From assembly GCF_902497555.1 (NCBI RefSeq), contig NZ_CABVGP010000003.1:434001-498000 (forward strand): DNA of 64,000 nucleotides, read 5' to 3'. Shown piece after piece: positions 52,504-59,744 of this stretch; position 1 is the stretch's first letter, and the number at the start of each line of letters is the position of its first letter. The DNA comes from Amycolatopsis camponoti. GTDB taxonomy: Bacteria > Actinomycetota > Actinomycetes > Mycobacteriales > Pseudonocardiaceae. The translations under genes were made by a program, and so were the position numbers. The notes beneath the pieces were generated by a model. The model saw nothing but the letters and a program-made list of their open reading frames with translations, was not told where the DNA came from and searched no databases.

Positions 52504-52697
52504 CTGATCGCGTGCGAGCTGTTACAGGATGCGGTGCGACTGTCACCCATCCGGCGCATCTGCCTTAAATGCTCCCTAAGACCCGGAACAACCCGCGTGA
52601 AGCGGCGGTACGGTCTGCGAGAGCCGCCGGAAAAGTGGCACAGACCACTCTCGACAGCTCTCGACCAGCACGAACACGTGGGGGAGGGAGAACCATC

Positions 52698-52799
52698 ATG
52701 TGGGGGCTGATTGTTCTCAGTTGCGTGTTCGTGCTGGTGCTGGGGATAGCCGCGGTCGTGGACCTTCGGGACCACGACCGCGGCGAACACCGCGTCTAG
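52698..52799 (+). CDS. 33-residue single-helix membrane protein
   Basis: ATG 52698 follows GGGAGGGAG. The peptide is one hydrophobic helix (MWGLIVLSCVFVLVLGIAAV) and a charged tail (DLRDHDRGEHRV). Its TAG lies in a CTAG shared with the convergent gene. A real small protein is likely from the ribosome-binding site and composition; function unknown. Confidence 0.6.
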   Translation: MWGLIVLSCVFVLVLGIAAVVDLRDHDRGEHRV

Positions 52800-53302
52800 C
52801 GCACAGACTGCTTCGCCTTGTAGCGGCCGAAAAGCGTGCGCGCGCCGGCCAGCGCGACCCGCCCGGCGCCCTTCGCGCTCGCGGCCAGGAACGTCGTCCA
52901 GTCGAAATAGTCGCGCCACAGCACGATCCGGCCGGCTTCGACCTCGAACGTGCCGCACACCCAGAACTCCGCTTCCCACGCGCCGCGGCGCAGCACGTCG
53001 GTGCGTTCGGTGAGCACGACGTTGCCGTCCGCGGCGATGTGGTGGGTGCGCGCTTCGAAACCTGAGCCGTACTTGGCCATGAAACGCAGCTGTTTCTCGA
53101 CCGCCGCGACGCCGCGGGCGGACGGCAACGGCACGTTCTGGTACACGATGTCGCTCGCCGCGAACGTCAGCGCGCGGTCCACGTCGAGGTCTTCGAGGGC
53201 TTTGAGGAAACCGGTCACTACCTCTTTGGGGGGTTCCGGGTGGCGAAGCCCCCGGCCCGGGGCGGAGCCCCGGGATGTCTCAGCCTGGGGTTCATCGGTC
53301 AT
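52796..53302 (-). CDS. Limonene-1,2-epoxide hydrolase/SnoaL-like protein
   Basis: A 168-residue protein of the cone-shaped NTF2-like fold: VTGFLKALEDLDVDRALTF, YQNVPLPSARG, FEARTHHIAADGNVVLTERTDVL and VCGTFEVEAGRIVLWRDYFDW, the last with the WRDYFD motif of limonene-epoxide hydrolases. Residues about 10-26 (SRGSAPGRGLRHPEPPK) are encoded by a copy of a GC-rich palindromic repeat and are probably a disordered insertion. Confidence 0.85.
   Translation of the reverse strand: MTDEPQAETSRGSAPGRGLRHPEPPKEVVTGFLKALEDLDVDRALTFAASDIVYQNVPLPSARGVAAVEKQLRFMAKYGSGFEARTHHIAADGNVVLTERTDVLRRGAWEAEFWVCGTFEVEAGRIVLWRDYFDWTTFLAASAKGAGRVALAGARTLFGRYKAKQSVR
53228..53276. repeat. Dispersed palindromic repeat, copy A (inside coding sequence)
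   Basis: This 49-base GC-rich segment aligns with the reverse complement of 54600-54649 with about 44 of 50 positions identical and one gap. It contains short palindromes (CCCGGGGC/GCCCCGGG type). It encodes part of the N-terminus of the epoxide-hydrolase-like protein. Confidence 0.75.
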
Positions 53303-53318
53303 GCCCCCAGGCTAAGGG

Positions 53319-54239
53319 TCAGAACGGCCGGTCGCCCGCGATGGCGACGCGCTCCGCGATCCGGACGTGCGGGTGGTAGTCGTTGACCGCGTAGTGCTGC
53401 GTCGCGCGGTTGTCCCAGAAGGCCACCGAGTTCGGCCGCCAGCTGAACCGGACCTGGAACTCGGGCGTATGGGCCTGCAGGAACAGGTACCGCAGCAGCC
53501 GGTCGCTCTCGTCGCGGTCCATCCCGACGATGTGCGTGGTGAACGCCTGGTTGACGAACAGGGTGCGCCGCCCGGTCTCCGGGTGCGTCCGGACCACCGG
53601 GTGCTCGACCGGCGGGAACTCGTCCTGCCACCGCGCCAGGAGCGCGGGATCGGAAAACCGGTCGAAACCGGGGAGGTAGTCGTGGACGGCGGTCAGCCCG
53701 TCGATGCGGGCGCGGACGTCTTCGGGCAGGTTGTCGTAGGCGGCGGCCATGTCGGCCCACAGCGTGTCGCCGCCGACGGGCGGCACCTCGATCAGCCGCA
53801 GCACCGAGCCGAGGGCCGGGTTGCGCCGCCAGGTGACGTCGACGTGCCAGATGTTCTCGTAGCCGGGCATCGCCGCGGTGCGCTCGAAGCGCGTGACAGC
53901 GTCGTCATCGCCCTTCGGGATGAAGGGGTTGGTCTCCAGCTCACCCCAGTTCGCGGCGAACGCGCGCTGCTGCGCCGAGGTGATGTCCTGGTCGCGGAAG
54001 AAGAGCACCTTCCACTCGAGCAGGGCGCGGTTGAGCTCCTCGCGCAGCTCGGGCGTGAGCGGCTCCCGGAGGTCGACGCCGTCGATCTCCGCGCCGATCA
54101 CCCGGCCGAGCGGGCGGATCCGGAAGAGTTCGTACGCTTCGCCTTCGCTCCGGTGCAGGACACGCGGGCCTTCGAGGAGGCCGTCGGGCGGGGTGACGGC
54201 GTCGCGCAGCGGAATCCGGGCAGGCAGGTCTACGGACAT
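53319..54239 (-). CDS. TauD/TfdA-family 2-oxoglutarate dioxygenase
   Basis: A 306-residue Fe(II)/2-oxoglutarate dioxygenase. The HxD pair is in ENIWHVDVTWRRNP, the co-substrate-binding threonine in GGDTLWADM, and the distal histidine/arginine in WDNRATQHYAVNDYHPHVRIAERV. TTGGAG precedes ATG 54239. Relatives cleave taurine, sulfonates or aryloxyacids; the substrate here is open. A 40-codon frame lies 47 bases upstream on the same strand. Confidence 0.92.
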   Translation of the reverse strand: MSVDLPARIPLRDAVTPPDGLLEGPRVLHRSEGEAYELFRIRPLGRVIGAEIDGVDLREPLTPELREELNRALLEWKVLFFRDQDITSAQQRAFAANWGELETNPFIPKGDDDAVTRFERTAAMPGYENIWHVDVTWRRNPALGSVLRLIEVPPVGGDTLWADMAAAYDNLPEDVRARIDGLTAVHDYLPGFDRFSDPALLARWQDEFPPVEHPVVRTHPETGRRTLFVNQAFTTHIVGMDRDESDRLLRYLFLQAHTPEFQVRFSWRPNSVAFWDNRATQHYAVNDYHPHVRIAERVAIAGDRPF

Positions 54240-54286
54240 GGTTGTGCTCCAAGGGTTTTCGGAGGAATCGGGACGCCGGGCTCGCG

Positions 54287-54409
54287 TCAGGCAGGAGGCG
54301 AGCCCAGGCGGCCGCGGCGCAGCAGGAGCTCCACGGTGCCTTCTCCGACCGACCGCTTGGAGGCGCGGCCGTACCACCGGATCGGCGTGCTTTCCGAGGT
54401 GGCGGGCAT
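54287..54409 (-). CDS. Putative 40-residue protein upstream of the dioxygenase
   Basis: From ATG 54409 the frame reads MPATSESTPIRWYGRASK... and ends LRRGRLGSPPA. About 36 of 41 codons end in G or C, far above the other frames here, so it looks translated. GGGAGG stands 14-15 bases upstream, which is long; a better-placed ATG at 54417 opens a different frame with poorer codon use. It may be a leader or a small partner of the dioxygenase. Confidence 0.5.
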   Translation of the reverse strand: MPATSESTPIRWYGRASKRSVGEGTVELLLRRGRLGSPPA

Positions 54410-54563
54410 GTGCTCATGGTGTTCTCCCTCCCGCCCTGCGGTCAAGACGTCCACTTGGTGGAACGCGGTCAACGCCGCAGGTCACCGCGATGCGGGCGAC
54501 TCGGGAGCATGAGGCAAGATCTTCCACGATCGGGTGAGCGCCCTTGGACGACGGAGGTCCCCC

Positions 54564-54983
54564 ATGCCGGAAGGCAGAGGCTCGCGGATCGGCAGTGCTA
54601 TCCCGGAGCTCCGCCCCGGGGCCGGGGGTCCGGCCACCCGGAACCCCCCGAAGAAGGGGGGTGACTTCTCCGGGCTGCGTCCTGGGAGCCCCTCGAAGCG
54701 GCCGGAGCGGCTGCGCGCCGCCGCGGACCTGCTCGACCAGGCCGCGGCCGCCGACGACAAGGCAGCGGGGAGGTTCGCCGAAGCCCGCGTCGACTCGACG
54801 CCGTTCGGCATCTCGCCGCAGGCCCGCGAGCTGGCGGCCCGCTGGTCGGCCGCCCTCGCCGCCCGCGAAGCGGACGCGCGCGTCCTCGGCGACGCGACGT
54901 CCGACTTGGCCGGCCGGCTGCGCATGGCGGCGGAGAGCACCCGGAGCACCGGCTTCCGGGGGCGGATCGCGGTGGCCCCGTGA
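54564..54983 (+). CDS. Helical protein, type VII-substrate-like
   Basis: A 139-residue protein. ATG 54564 is preferred because GGAGG lies seven bases upstream; GTG 54534 is less likely. The N-terminus includes the repeat-encoded segment IPELRPGAGGPATRNPPKK. The rest is helical (ERLRAAADLLDQAAAADDKAAGRFAEARV ... QARELAARWSAALAAREADARVL). It overlaps the next gene by four bases. Possibly a secreted chaperone/substrate pair member. Confidence 0.65.
   Translation: MPEGRGSRIGSAIPELRPGAGGPATRNPPKKGGDFSGLRPGSPSKRPERLRAAADLLDQAAAADDKAAGRFAEARVDSTPFGISPQARELAARWSAALAAREADARVLGDATSDLAGRLRMAAESTRSTGFRGRIAVAP
54600..54649. repeat. Dispersed palindromic repeat, copy B (inside coding sequence)
   Basis: Reverse-complement partner of 53228-53276. 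It lies in the 5' coding part of the gene at 54564, again giving a Pro/Gly/Arg-rich, likely unstructured peptide insert. Confidence 0.75.
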
Positions 54984-55552
54984 CGTCGCCCGTGTTCGAA
55001 CACCCCGCGTTGACGTCGGCGGCGGTCCGGTTGGCGTCCCTGCGCACGGCCGCGGGCCGGATCGGCGCCCCGGACCCGGTCGCGGCCTTGCGGCACCTCG
55101 ACTGCTCACCGTCGTCGATCAGCGCGTCCGCCTCGGCGGTCGACGCGGGCGCGTCGCTGGTGACGTCGGCGTCGACGGAGTTCCGAGGCGGCGTCGAGCA
55201 CGGCGAAAGCGGCGGCAGCGCGGAGACGTTCGGCATCTGGGCGGACACAGTGGACGGTCAGTACACGGCGGCGGCCCGCGCGGCCGCCGCCACCGCCGAG
55301 CTGGGCGTTCGGATCGCGGCGCGACTGGACGAGCTGGCGATTTCGGCGTCCGCGGAGGTGTGCGCCCTGGCGTCCGCCGCGGAGGACGCGGTGTCGGCGG
55401 TCCTGGCGGACGACCGCTCCCCCGAGGTGGTGAGCGCGGTCAGCGCCGCGTGCACTTCGGTGGTGCGGGTGATCCAGCAGGGGGTGGCTTCGCTGTCTTC
55501 GCTGCTGGCGGAACTGGAACCGTTGACGGCGCCGGCGGTCCAGCTCAGCTGA
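54980..55552 (+). CDS. Alanine-rich helical protein, WXG-like partner
   Basis: A 190-residue protein from GTG 54980, overlapping the preceding stop (GTGA). It is Ala/Ser-rich and helical, with SASTEFRGGVEHGESGGSAETFGIWADTVD as the only loop and long amphipathic helices afterwards (AARLDELAISASAEVCALASAAEDAV). No family recognised; the coupled pair recalls ESX-associated helical proteins. The end overlaps the convergent gene by eight bases. Confidence 0.65.
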   Translation: MTSPVFEHPALTSAAVRLASLRTAAGRIGAPDPVAALRHLDCSPSSISASASAVDAGASLVTSASTEFRGGVEHGESGGSAETFGIWADTVDGQYTAAARAAAATAELGVRIAARLDELAISASAEVCALASAAEDAVSAVLADDRSPEVVSAVSAACTSVVRVIQQGVASLSSLLAELEPLTAPAVQLS

Positions 55553-56315
55553 ACCGTTCCCGCGCCCAGTCGTCGAAGCTCCTTGCCGGGTGCCCGGTGA
55601 CTTTCGCGACGTCCAGGGAAACGGGTTCCGGATCGTCGACGAGCGAGGCCCAGTAGGGCAGGGCGCTCTTCGCGAATTCCTCGCCCAGCTGCGTTATTGC
55701 TTCTTCAATCGGTTGTTCTTCCCACTTCGCGGGTGTTCCGAGTGCTTCGCCGATGATCCTCACCTGGTCCGCCTGGCTGAGGGCTTCCGGTCCGGTGACG
55801 AGGTAGATCTGCCGGGCGTGATCTTCGGTGAACGCCTTGATCGCCATGTCGGCCACGTCCTTTTCGTGGACGAGGGACCGTTTGGCTTGCCCGTAAGGCG
55901 CCCTGACCTTGCCGGTTTTCGCTTGCCCCACCCAGCCGAGGGTGTTGGTGGCGAGGCCGGTGATGCGGAGGAAGGTCCAGTCACCGGTGACGTTTCGGAC
56001 GGCTTCTTCGACGTCACCCCAGAACCCGCCCTCTTCGGCGGCCGCCGAAGAGACGTAGGCGATTTTCTTGTCTTTGAAGGGTTTTACGGCTTTGTCGATG
56101 CCTTCGGCGGAGTAGAAGGGCCAGACGAAGTAGACGGCGTCGACCCCTTCGGCAGCTTCGGCCGGGTCGGTGATGTCGCCGACGACGGCTTCCGTTCCTT
56201 CGGGGGCTTTCGCCGGGTCCCGGACGAGGACCCTGACGTCCACACCGGCGTCCCGGAGACCACTGACGACGTGGCGGCCGGTGTTGCCGGTGGCCCCGGT
56301 GACGAGGACCTTCAT
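55545..56315 (-). CDS. NmrA-like NAD(P)-binding protein
   Basis: A 256-residue atypical short-chain dehydrogenase: VLVTGATGNTGRHVVSGL (nucleotide loop), VRVLVRDPAK (phosphate-binding arginine), and YVSSAAAEEGG in place of the catalytic triad, as in NmrA-like sensors and quinone reductases. The C-terminal IYLVTGPEALSQADQVRII is the family's second motif. Lower G+C than neighbours in places. Possibly a redox sensor or reductase. Confidence 0.88.
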   Translation of the reverse strand: MKVLVTGATGNTGRHVVSGLRDAGVDVRVLVRDPAKAPEGTEAVVGDITDPAEAAEGVDAVYFVWPFYSAEGIDKAVKPFKDKKIAYVSSAAAEEGGFWGDVEEAVRNVTGDWTFLRITGLATNTLGWVGQAKTGKVRAPYGQAKRSLVHEKDVADMAIKAFTEDHARQIYLVTGPEALSQADQVRIIGEALGTPAKWEEQPIEEAITQLGEEFAKSALPYWASLVDDPEPVSLDVAKVTGHPARSFDDWARERFS

Positions 56316-56374
56316 GGTGCGCTCCTTGGTGATCGGGTTCGCTGACCACCGTCACACTTCAAGAGCCCTTCAGG

Positions 56375-57553
56375 TCAAGCTTCGGCCGCCAGGTCCAGCG
56401 CCCTGCGCAGCCGTCTGATCCGCTTGGCCGAAGCCTCGTGCCCGAAGCTGTAGAGGAACGGCCACTGCGCGCCGGTGTACTGCGCCGGCACGTACCCCAA
56501 GCGCCGCAACACTCCGTTGCCGACCGGGATCGCCCCCAGCAGCACACCGGCCAGCGACAGCATGCTGGGGCCGTCGACGAAGGGCCCGGCGATCGTGGTG
56601 GCCAGGCCGAGCGCGAAAACCGGGGCTTCGACCTTCCGGGACATCCACGAGCGGAGCGTGTTGTGCAGCCGGCCGCCGTCGAGCGCGCGGTTCAGCTCGC
56701 GAGAAACCTTTCCTTCGAGGGATTTCGGTCGCTCGAGGGCGACGCAGCGGCAGATCGACGCGTACCAGCGGGTCAGCTCTTCGTGCCCTTCGGATCCCAT
56801 GAACCGGTCCAGGTCGGTCGCTCCGCCCGAGATCTCCATGGTCCGCAGCAGCGCGAGCAGCTGGGCGGCCAGTTCCGCGTGGTCGAGGTGCTGTTGCCGG
56901 CGCCCCGCCGAAGACGGCGCTTGCGTGGTGGAATCGATCCACCGCAGGAACTGGCTGTCCCGGGGACTCAGGAAGAACGGGGCTTCCGCACCCGACAAGG
57001 CGATGGCGTCGCCGTGGTTGCAGACGTCCCGCAGAATGTGCTCGACAGTCTTCCGCGGGTCGTTTTCGTACCGCCGCGCGGTTTCCAGCACGCCGATCGG
57101 GATGTCCTTCTCCGGCGCACGGCCTTTCAGCACCCGGGTCACCTTGGCGACCAGTTCGCCGTTCTCCTCGAAATGATCCTTGGCCCACCTCATCCCGGGT
57201 TCGGGCGAGGCGACCGTGACCCGCCGCTCCGAGGCCTCGCGATCACGATCGGCCTCCGCGAACTTCATGAGCTCGTCGTCGACCGACGGTGTCCAGGCAG
57301 CGCCTTCCCACGGGTGGTCGTTCCGCTTCGCCGACGAGAACAGCCATTCCTCCCGGGCGATGACCCGTACGTGTCCATTCCGGACGAGATCGACGAACTG
57401 CCGCGGCTCGACCTGGCACGAGGGAGCCGACAGCAGGGCGCTGGACGGCGCCCAGAGCACGAGGGGGCTGCTGCTGGCGATCATGCGGTGCAGGTGCCGG
57501 TAGCCGGCTTCGCCGTATTCGCTGATGTGGCAGAACGTCCGGAAGCCGGTCAC
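56375..57553 (-). CDS. Hypothetical protein with C-terminal membrane segment
   Basis: A 392-residue protein from GTG 57553, which overlaps the cupin stop (GTGA). The N-terminal 100 residues are mixed (CHISEYGEAGYRHLHRMIASS, FVDLVRNGHVRVIAREEWLF), a helical middle follows (AELAAQLLALLRTMEI), and a hydrophobic hairpin (VFALGLATTIAGPFVDGPSM, LSLAGVLLGAIPV) lies near residue 335. I do not recognise the family. Coupling to the cupin gene suggests a shared process. Confidence 0.7.
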   Translation of the reverse strand: MTGFRTFCHISEYGEAGYRHLHRMIASSSPLVLWAPSSALLSAPSCQVEPRQFVDLVRNGHVRVIAREEWLFSSAKRNDHPWEGAAWTPSVDDELMKFAEADRDREASERRVTVASPEPGMRWAKDHFEENGELVAKVTRVLKGRAPEKDIPIGVLETARRYENDPRKTVEHILRDVCNHGDAIALSGAEAPFFLSPRDSQFLRWIDSTTQAPSSAGRRQQHLDHAELAAQLLALLRTMEISGGATDLDRFMGSEGHEELTRWYASICRCVALERPKSLEGKVSRELNRALDGGRLHNTLRSWMSRKVEAPVFALGLATTIAGPFVDGPSMLSLAGVLLGAIPVGNGVLRRLGYVPAQYTGAQWPFLYSFGHEASAKRIRRLRRALDLAAEA

Positions 57554-58041
57554 GCCGGGTCCACGACATGCCGGGACACGGCTTCGCCGGGATCGAAGGC
57601 CCGATCGCTGAGTGCGACGATCCACAGGTCGGCGTCACCGTCGTTGCGGATCGCGTGCGACCACCCCAGAGGCGGCCGGACCAGCACCCCGCCGGCTCCC
57701 TCGAACTCCTGCCGACGGCTTTCGGTGCCGGCGCCGCTGTCCCAGTGCAGCGACCACCTGCCCTGGTAGGCGACCGCGATGATCTCTTGCTTGCGCGTGT
57801 GAAAGTGGTTGCCCCGCACAGCACCCGGCCGGATCGCGGCGATGTGCACGTCTTCGACGGGCCCGATCGCGCGCAGGTACTCCCCGAGCACCGAGACGCT
57901 GAGGCCGCGTTCCTCGACCTTCCCGGGGAGGTGTTCCACCAGCAGCTCGTCCACGCCCGCACCTCCGGTAGCCCACGTCGTCGGGGTCTGTATCGCGTCG
58001 GCGAGGGACGGCATTACGGCTTGGGCTAGGTTGCCCGCCAT
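57550..58041 (-). CDS. Cupin-domain protein
   Basis: About 163 residues from ATG 58041; ATG 58014 is also possible. GNHFHTRKQEIIAVAYQG supplies the cupin metal-binding histidines and glutamate, and PPLGWSHAIRNDGDADLWIVALSD the second cupin motif. It resembles sugar-epimerase-type or regulatory cupins. It is divergent from a decayed acetyltransferase gene whose frame begins right at the cupin start. Confidence 0.8.
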   Translation of the reverse strand: MAGNLAQAVMPSLADAIQTPTTWATGGAGVDELLVEHLPGKVEERGLSVSVLGEYLRAIGPVEDVHIAAIRPGAVRGNHFHTRKQEIIAVAYQGRWSLHWDSGAGTESRRQEFEGAGGVLVRPPLGWSHAIRNDGDADLWIVALSDRAFDPGEAVSRHVVDPA

Positions 58042-58355
58042 GTCCGTCGCCTGGCCACCCGCCCGATCAGGCTCGACACAAAGGACCACGCCGCGCCGAA
58101 AGCCGAGTTGGTCTACCTGTCCTGTCGGAGGCATGGGGACACGGCTACGCGACCGAGGCATGCGCGGCGGCCCTCGTCCGGTTCGCCGGCGCGCACCCCG
58201 CCGAGCCGGTGGCGCTCCGCGCCCAAACCGCCAACACCCCTTCGATGCGGCTCGCGGCGAAGCTGGGATTCATCGAGGTGGACCGGTTCAAGGCATACGG
58301 CGCCCAGCAGTGGCTCGGCTTGTGGTCACAAGCAAAAACGCCCGGCAACCTGTGA
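58042..58355 (+). pseudogene. Decayed GNAT acetyltransferase
   Basis: The 3' part reads WGHGYATEACAAALVRF ... NTPSMRLAAKLGFIEVDRF, a clear GNAT acetyl-CoA-binding region and C-terminus ending at TGA 58355. The 5' part gives RRLATRPIRLD and KAELVYL in a different frame with no start codon. An internal deletion of the middle of the domain and a frameshift near 58115 explain this. Confidence 0.75.
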
Positions 58356-58371
58356 AGGCTGCCGGGCGTTT
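58336..58371. terminator. Hairpin between the GNAT remnant and tRNA-Ser
   Basis: AAACGCCCGGCA (58336-58347) pairs with TGCCGGGCGTTT (58360-58371), 12 bp. On the minus strand it follows the tRNA-Ser gene and ends in a short T run, so it likely terminates the tRNA transcript. Confidence 0.75.
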
Positions 58372-58377
58372 CGAGAG

Positions 58378-58465
58378 CGGTGGCGGTGGGATTTGAACCC
58401 ACGGACGGGGATTAGCCGTCACACGATTTCGAGTCGTGCTCCTTCGGCCGCTCGGACACGCCACC
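58378..58465 (-). tRNA. tRNA-Ser(CGA)
   Basis: An 88-base class II tRNA on the minus strand: acceptor GGTGGCG/CGCCACC, anticodon loop ACTCGAAAT with anticodon CGA, long variable arm, T-arm GGGTTCAAATCCC. CCA is not encoded. tadA and its partner lie upstream on the same strand. Confidence 0.95.
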
Positions 58466-58498
58466 GCCGAGAACAATACCGGAGCGCCTACCCGAGCC

Positions 58499-58708
58499 TC
58501 ACGAGGGGTCGCCCGGGCGGGGCGAACGGCGCCTGGCCTGGGCGTCCCGGAAGCGGTCGCGCAGGTCGTGGGCCACCTCGGCGACCTGCGCGCGGCGGCG
58601 CTGCACGCGTCCCGATGCCTCGAGGCGGCGGTTGCCCGTGGCCGCGCCGAGCTTCGAACGCGCGCCGCCGACCGCTTGCTGGACCTTGTCCTTCATAGTC
58701 ATGTCCAT
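58499..58708 (-). CDS. CsbD-like small stress protein
   Basis: A 69-residue, very charged protein beginning MDMTMKDKVQQAVGGARSK, the CsbD-type motif (KDKxxxAxGxxKxxxG), followed by TGNRRLEASGRVQ and an Arg/Pro-rich tail. CsbD-family genes are general-stress induced. ATG 58708 or the in-frame ATGs two and four codons later could start it. Confidence 0.85.
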   Translation of the reverse strand: MDMTMKDKVQQAVGGARSKLGAATGNRRLEASGRVQRRRAQVAEVAHDLRDRFRDAQARRRSPRPGDPS

Positions 58709-58732
58709 TGGGTACCCACCCGGGCGCGAACG

Positions 58733-59230
58733 TCAGCGCCGCGTGGCGAAATACGTCTCCAGGACGGAAGCGCACTCCGCCGAAAGGACGCCTCCGTGGA
58801 CCTCCGGGCGGTGGTTGAGACGGCGGTCACGCACGACGTCCCACAGCGACCCCACCGCACCCGTCTTGGGCTCCCACGCCCCGAACACCAGACGCGAGAT
58901 CCGCGCCAGCACCAGGGCGCCCGCGCACATCGTGCACGGCTCGAGCGTCACCGCCAGAGTGCAGCCCTCCAGGCGCCAGCCGTCGTCCACCACGCGGGCC
59001 GCCGCCCGGAGGGCGAGGATCTCCGCGTGCGCCGTCGGGTCGCCCAGCTCGACACGCGCGTTGCGCGCCGCCGCCAAGGGGACCCCGTCGGGGCCGAACA
59101 CGACCGCCCCGATCGGCACGTCCGCGCCGGGAGCCCGCGCCGCTTCGAGCGCGGCCTCCACGGCCTCGGTATCGGACGGCCGTCTCAGAGCTCGTCCAGG
59201 AGCTTGGCGAACTCGCTGCCGAACCCGCAC
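58733..59230 (-). CDS. tadA: tRNA-specific adenosine-34 deaminase TadA
   Basis: The deaminase core is intact: THAEILAL (zinc histidine and catalytic glutamate in HAE) and LEPCTMCAGAL (PCxxC cysteines), then the VFGAWEPKTGAVGS region. It converts A34 to inosine in tRNA-Arg(ACG). The start is uncertain: GTG 59230 overlaps the upstream gene by 46 bases, while the conserved part begins about residue 17. The upstream gene is its usual partner. Confidence 0.92.
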   Translation of the reverse strand: MRVRQRVRQAPGRALRRPSDTEAVEAALEAARAPGADVPIGAVVFGPDGVPLAAARNARVELGDPTAHAEILALRAAARVVDDGWRLEGCTLAVTLEPCTMCAGALVLARISRLVFGAWEPKTGAVGSLWDVVRDRRLNHRPEVHGGVLSAECASVLETYFATRR

Positions 59231-59667
59231 CGCTGCGCGACCATCTGCAGCTGCTCGTCCGGGTACAGGTCGACCTCGCCGACGATGACCTCCAGCTCCG
59301 GCCCGGGCAGCCCGAGGTCCGCCAGCAGCCCCAGGTCGCCCTCGGGCCAGACGGAGTCGTCCTCCTCGTCCGGTGGATCGACGCGCAGGACGTCGAGGAC
59401 GTCCGCCGCGATGTCGTAGTCCAGTGCCGCCGCCGCGTCCGAGAGCAGCAACGACGGCCCTCGCGGGCTCGGCCGGACGATGACGAAGAACTCGTCGTCG
59501 ACCGCCAGCAGCCCGAAGGACGCACCGGTGGAACGTAGTTTGCCCAGTTCAGTGATCGCTGCGTCCAGCTCGGTCAGCGCCCCCGGGTCGAGCGCACTGC
59601 ACCGCCACCGACCGTCTTCCCGGACCACGGCTACCGCGAAGCCCGTGACCGGCTCATCCACCGCCAT
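59185..59667 (-). CDS. TadA-associated hypothetical protein
   Basis: A 160-residue protein (ATG 59667) beginning MAVDEPVTGFAVAVVREDG, with a conserved acidic middle (DPPDEEDDSVWPEGD) and a C-terminus ending EFAKLLDEL. This family is found next to tadA across actinomycetes and named after that position; its function is unknown. An upstream in-frame start at 59727 is less likely. Confidence 0.85.
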   Translation of the reverse strand: MAVDEPVTGFAVAVVREDGRWRCSALDPGALTELDAAITELGKLRSTGASFGLLAVDDEFFVIVRPSPRGPSLLLSDAAAALDYDIAADVLDVLRVDPPDEEDDSVWPEGDLGLLADLGLPGPELEVIVGEVDLYPDEQLQMVAQRCGFGSEFAKLLDEL

Positions 59668-59744
59668 GCGCACACCGTATTCCGCCGCTCGACCGAGCGC
59701 ACGCACGGTGCGCCCGAAGCGCCGCATGGGGCACTATCGGGACC

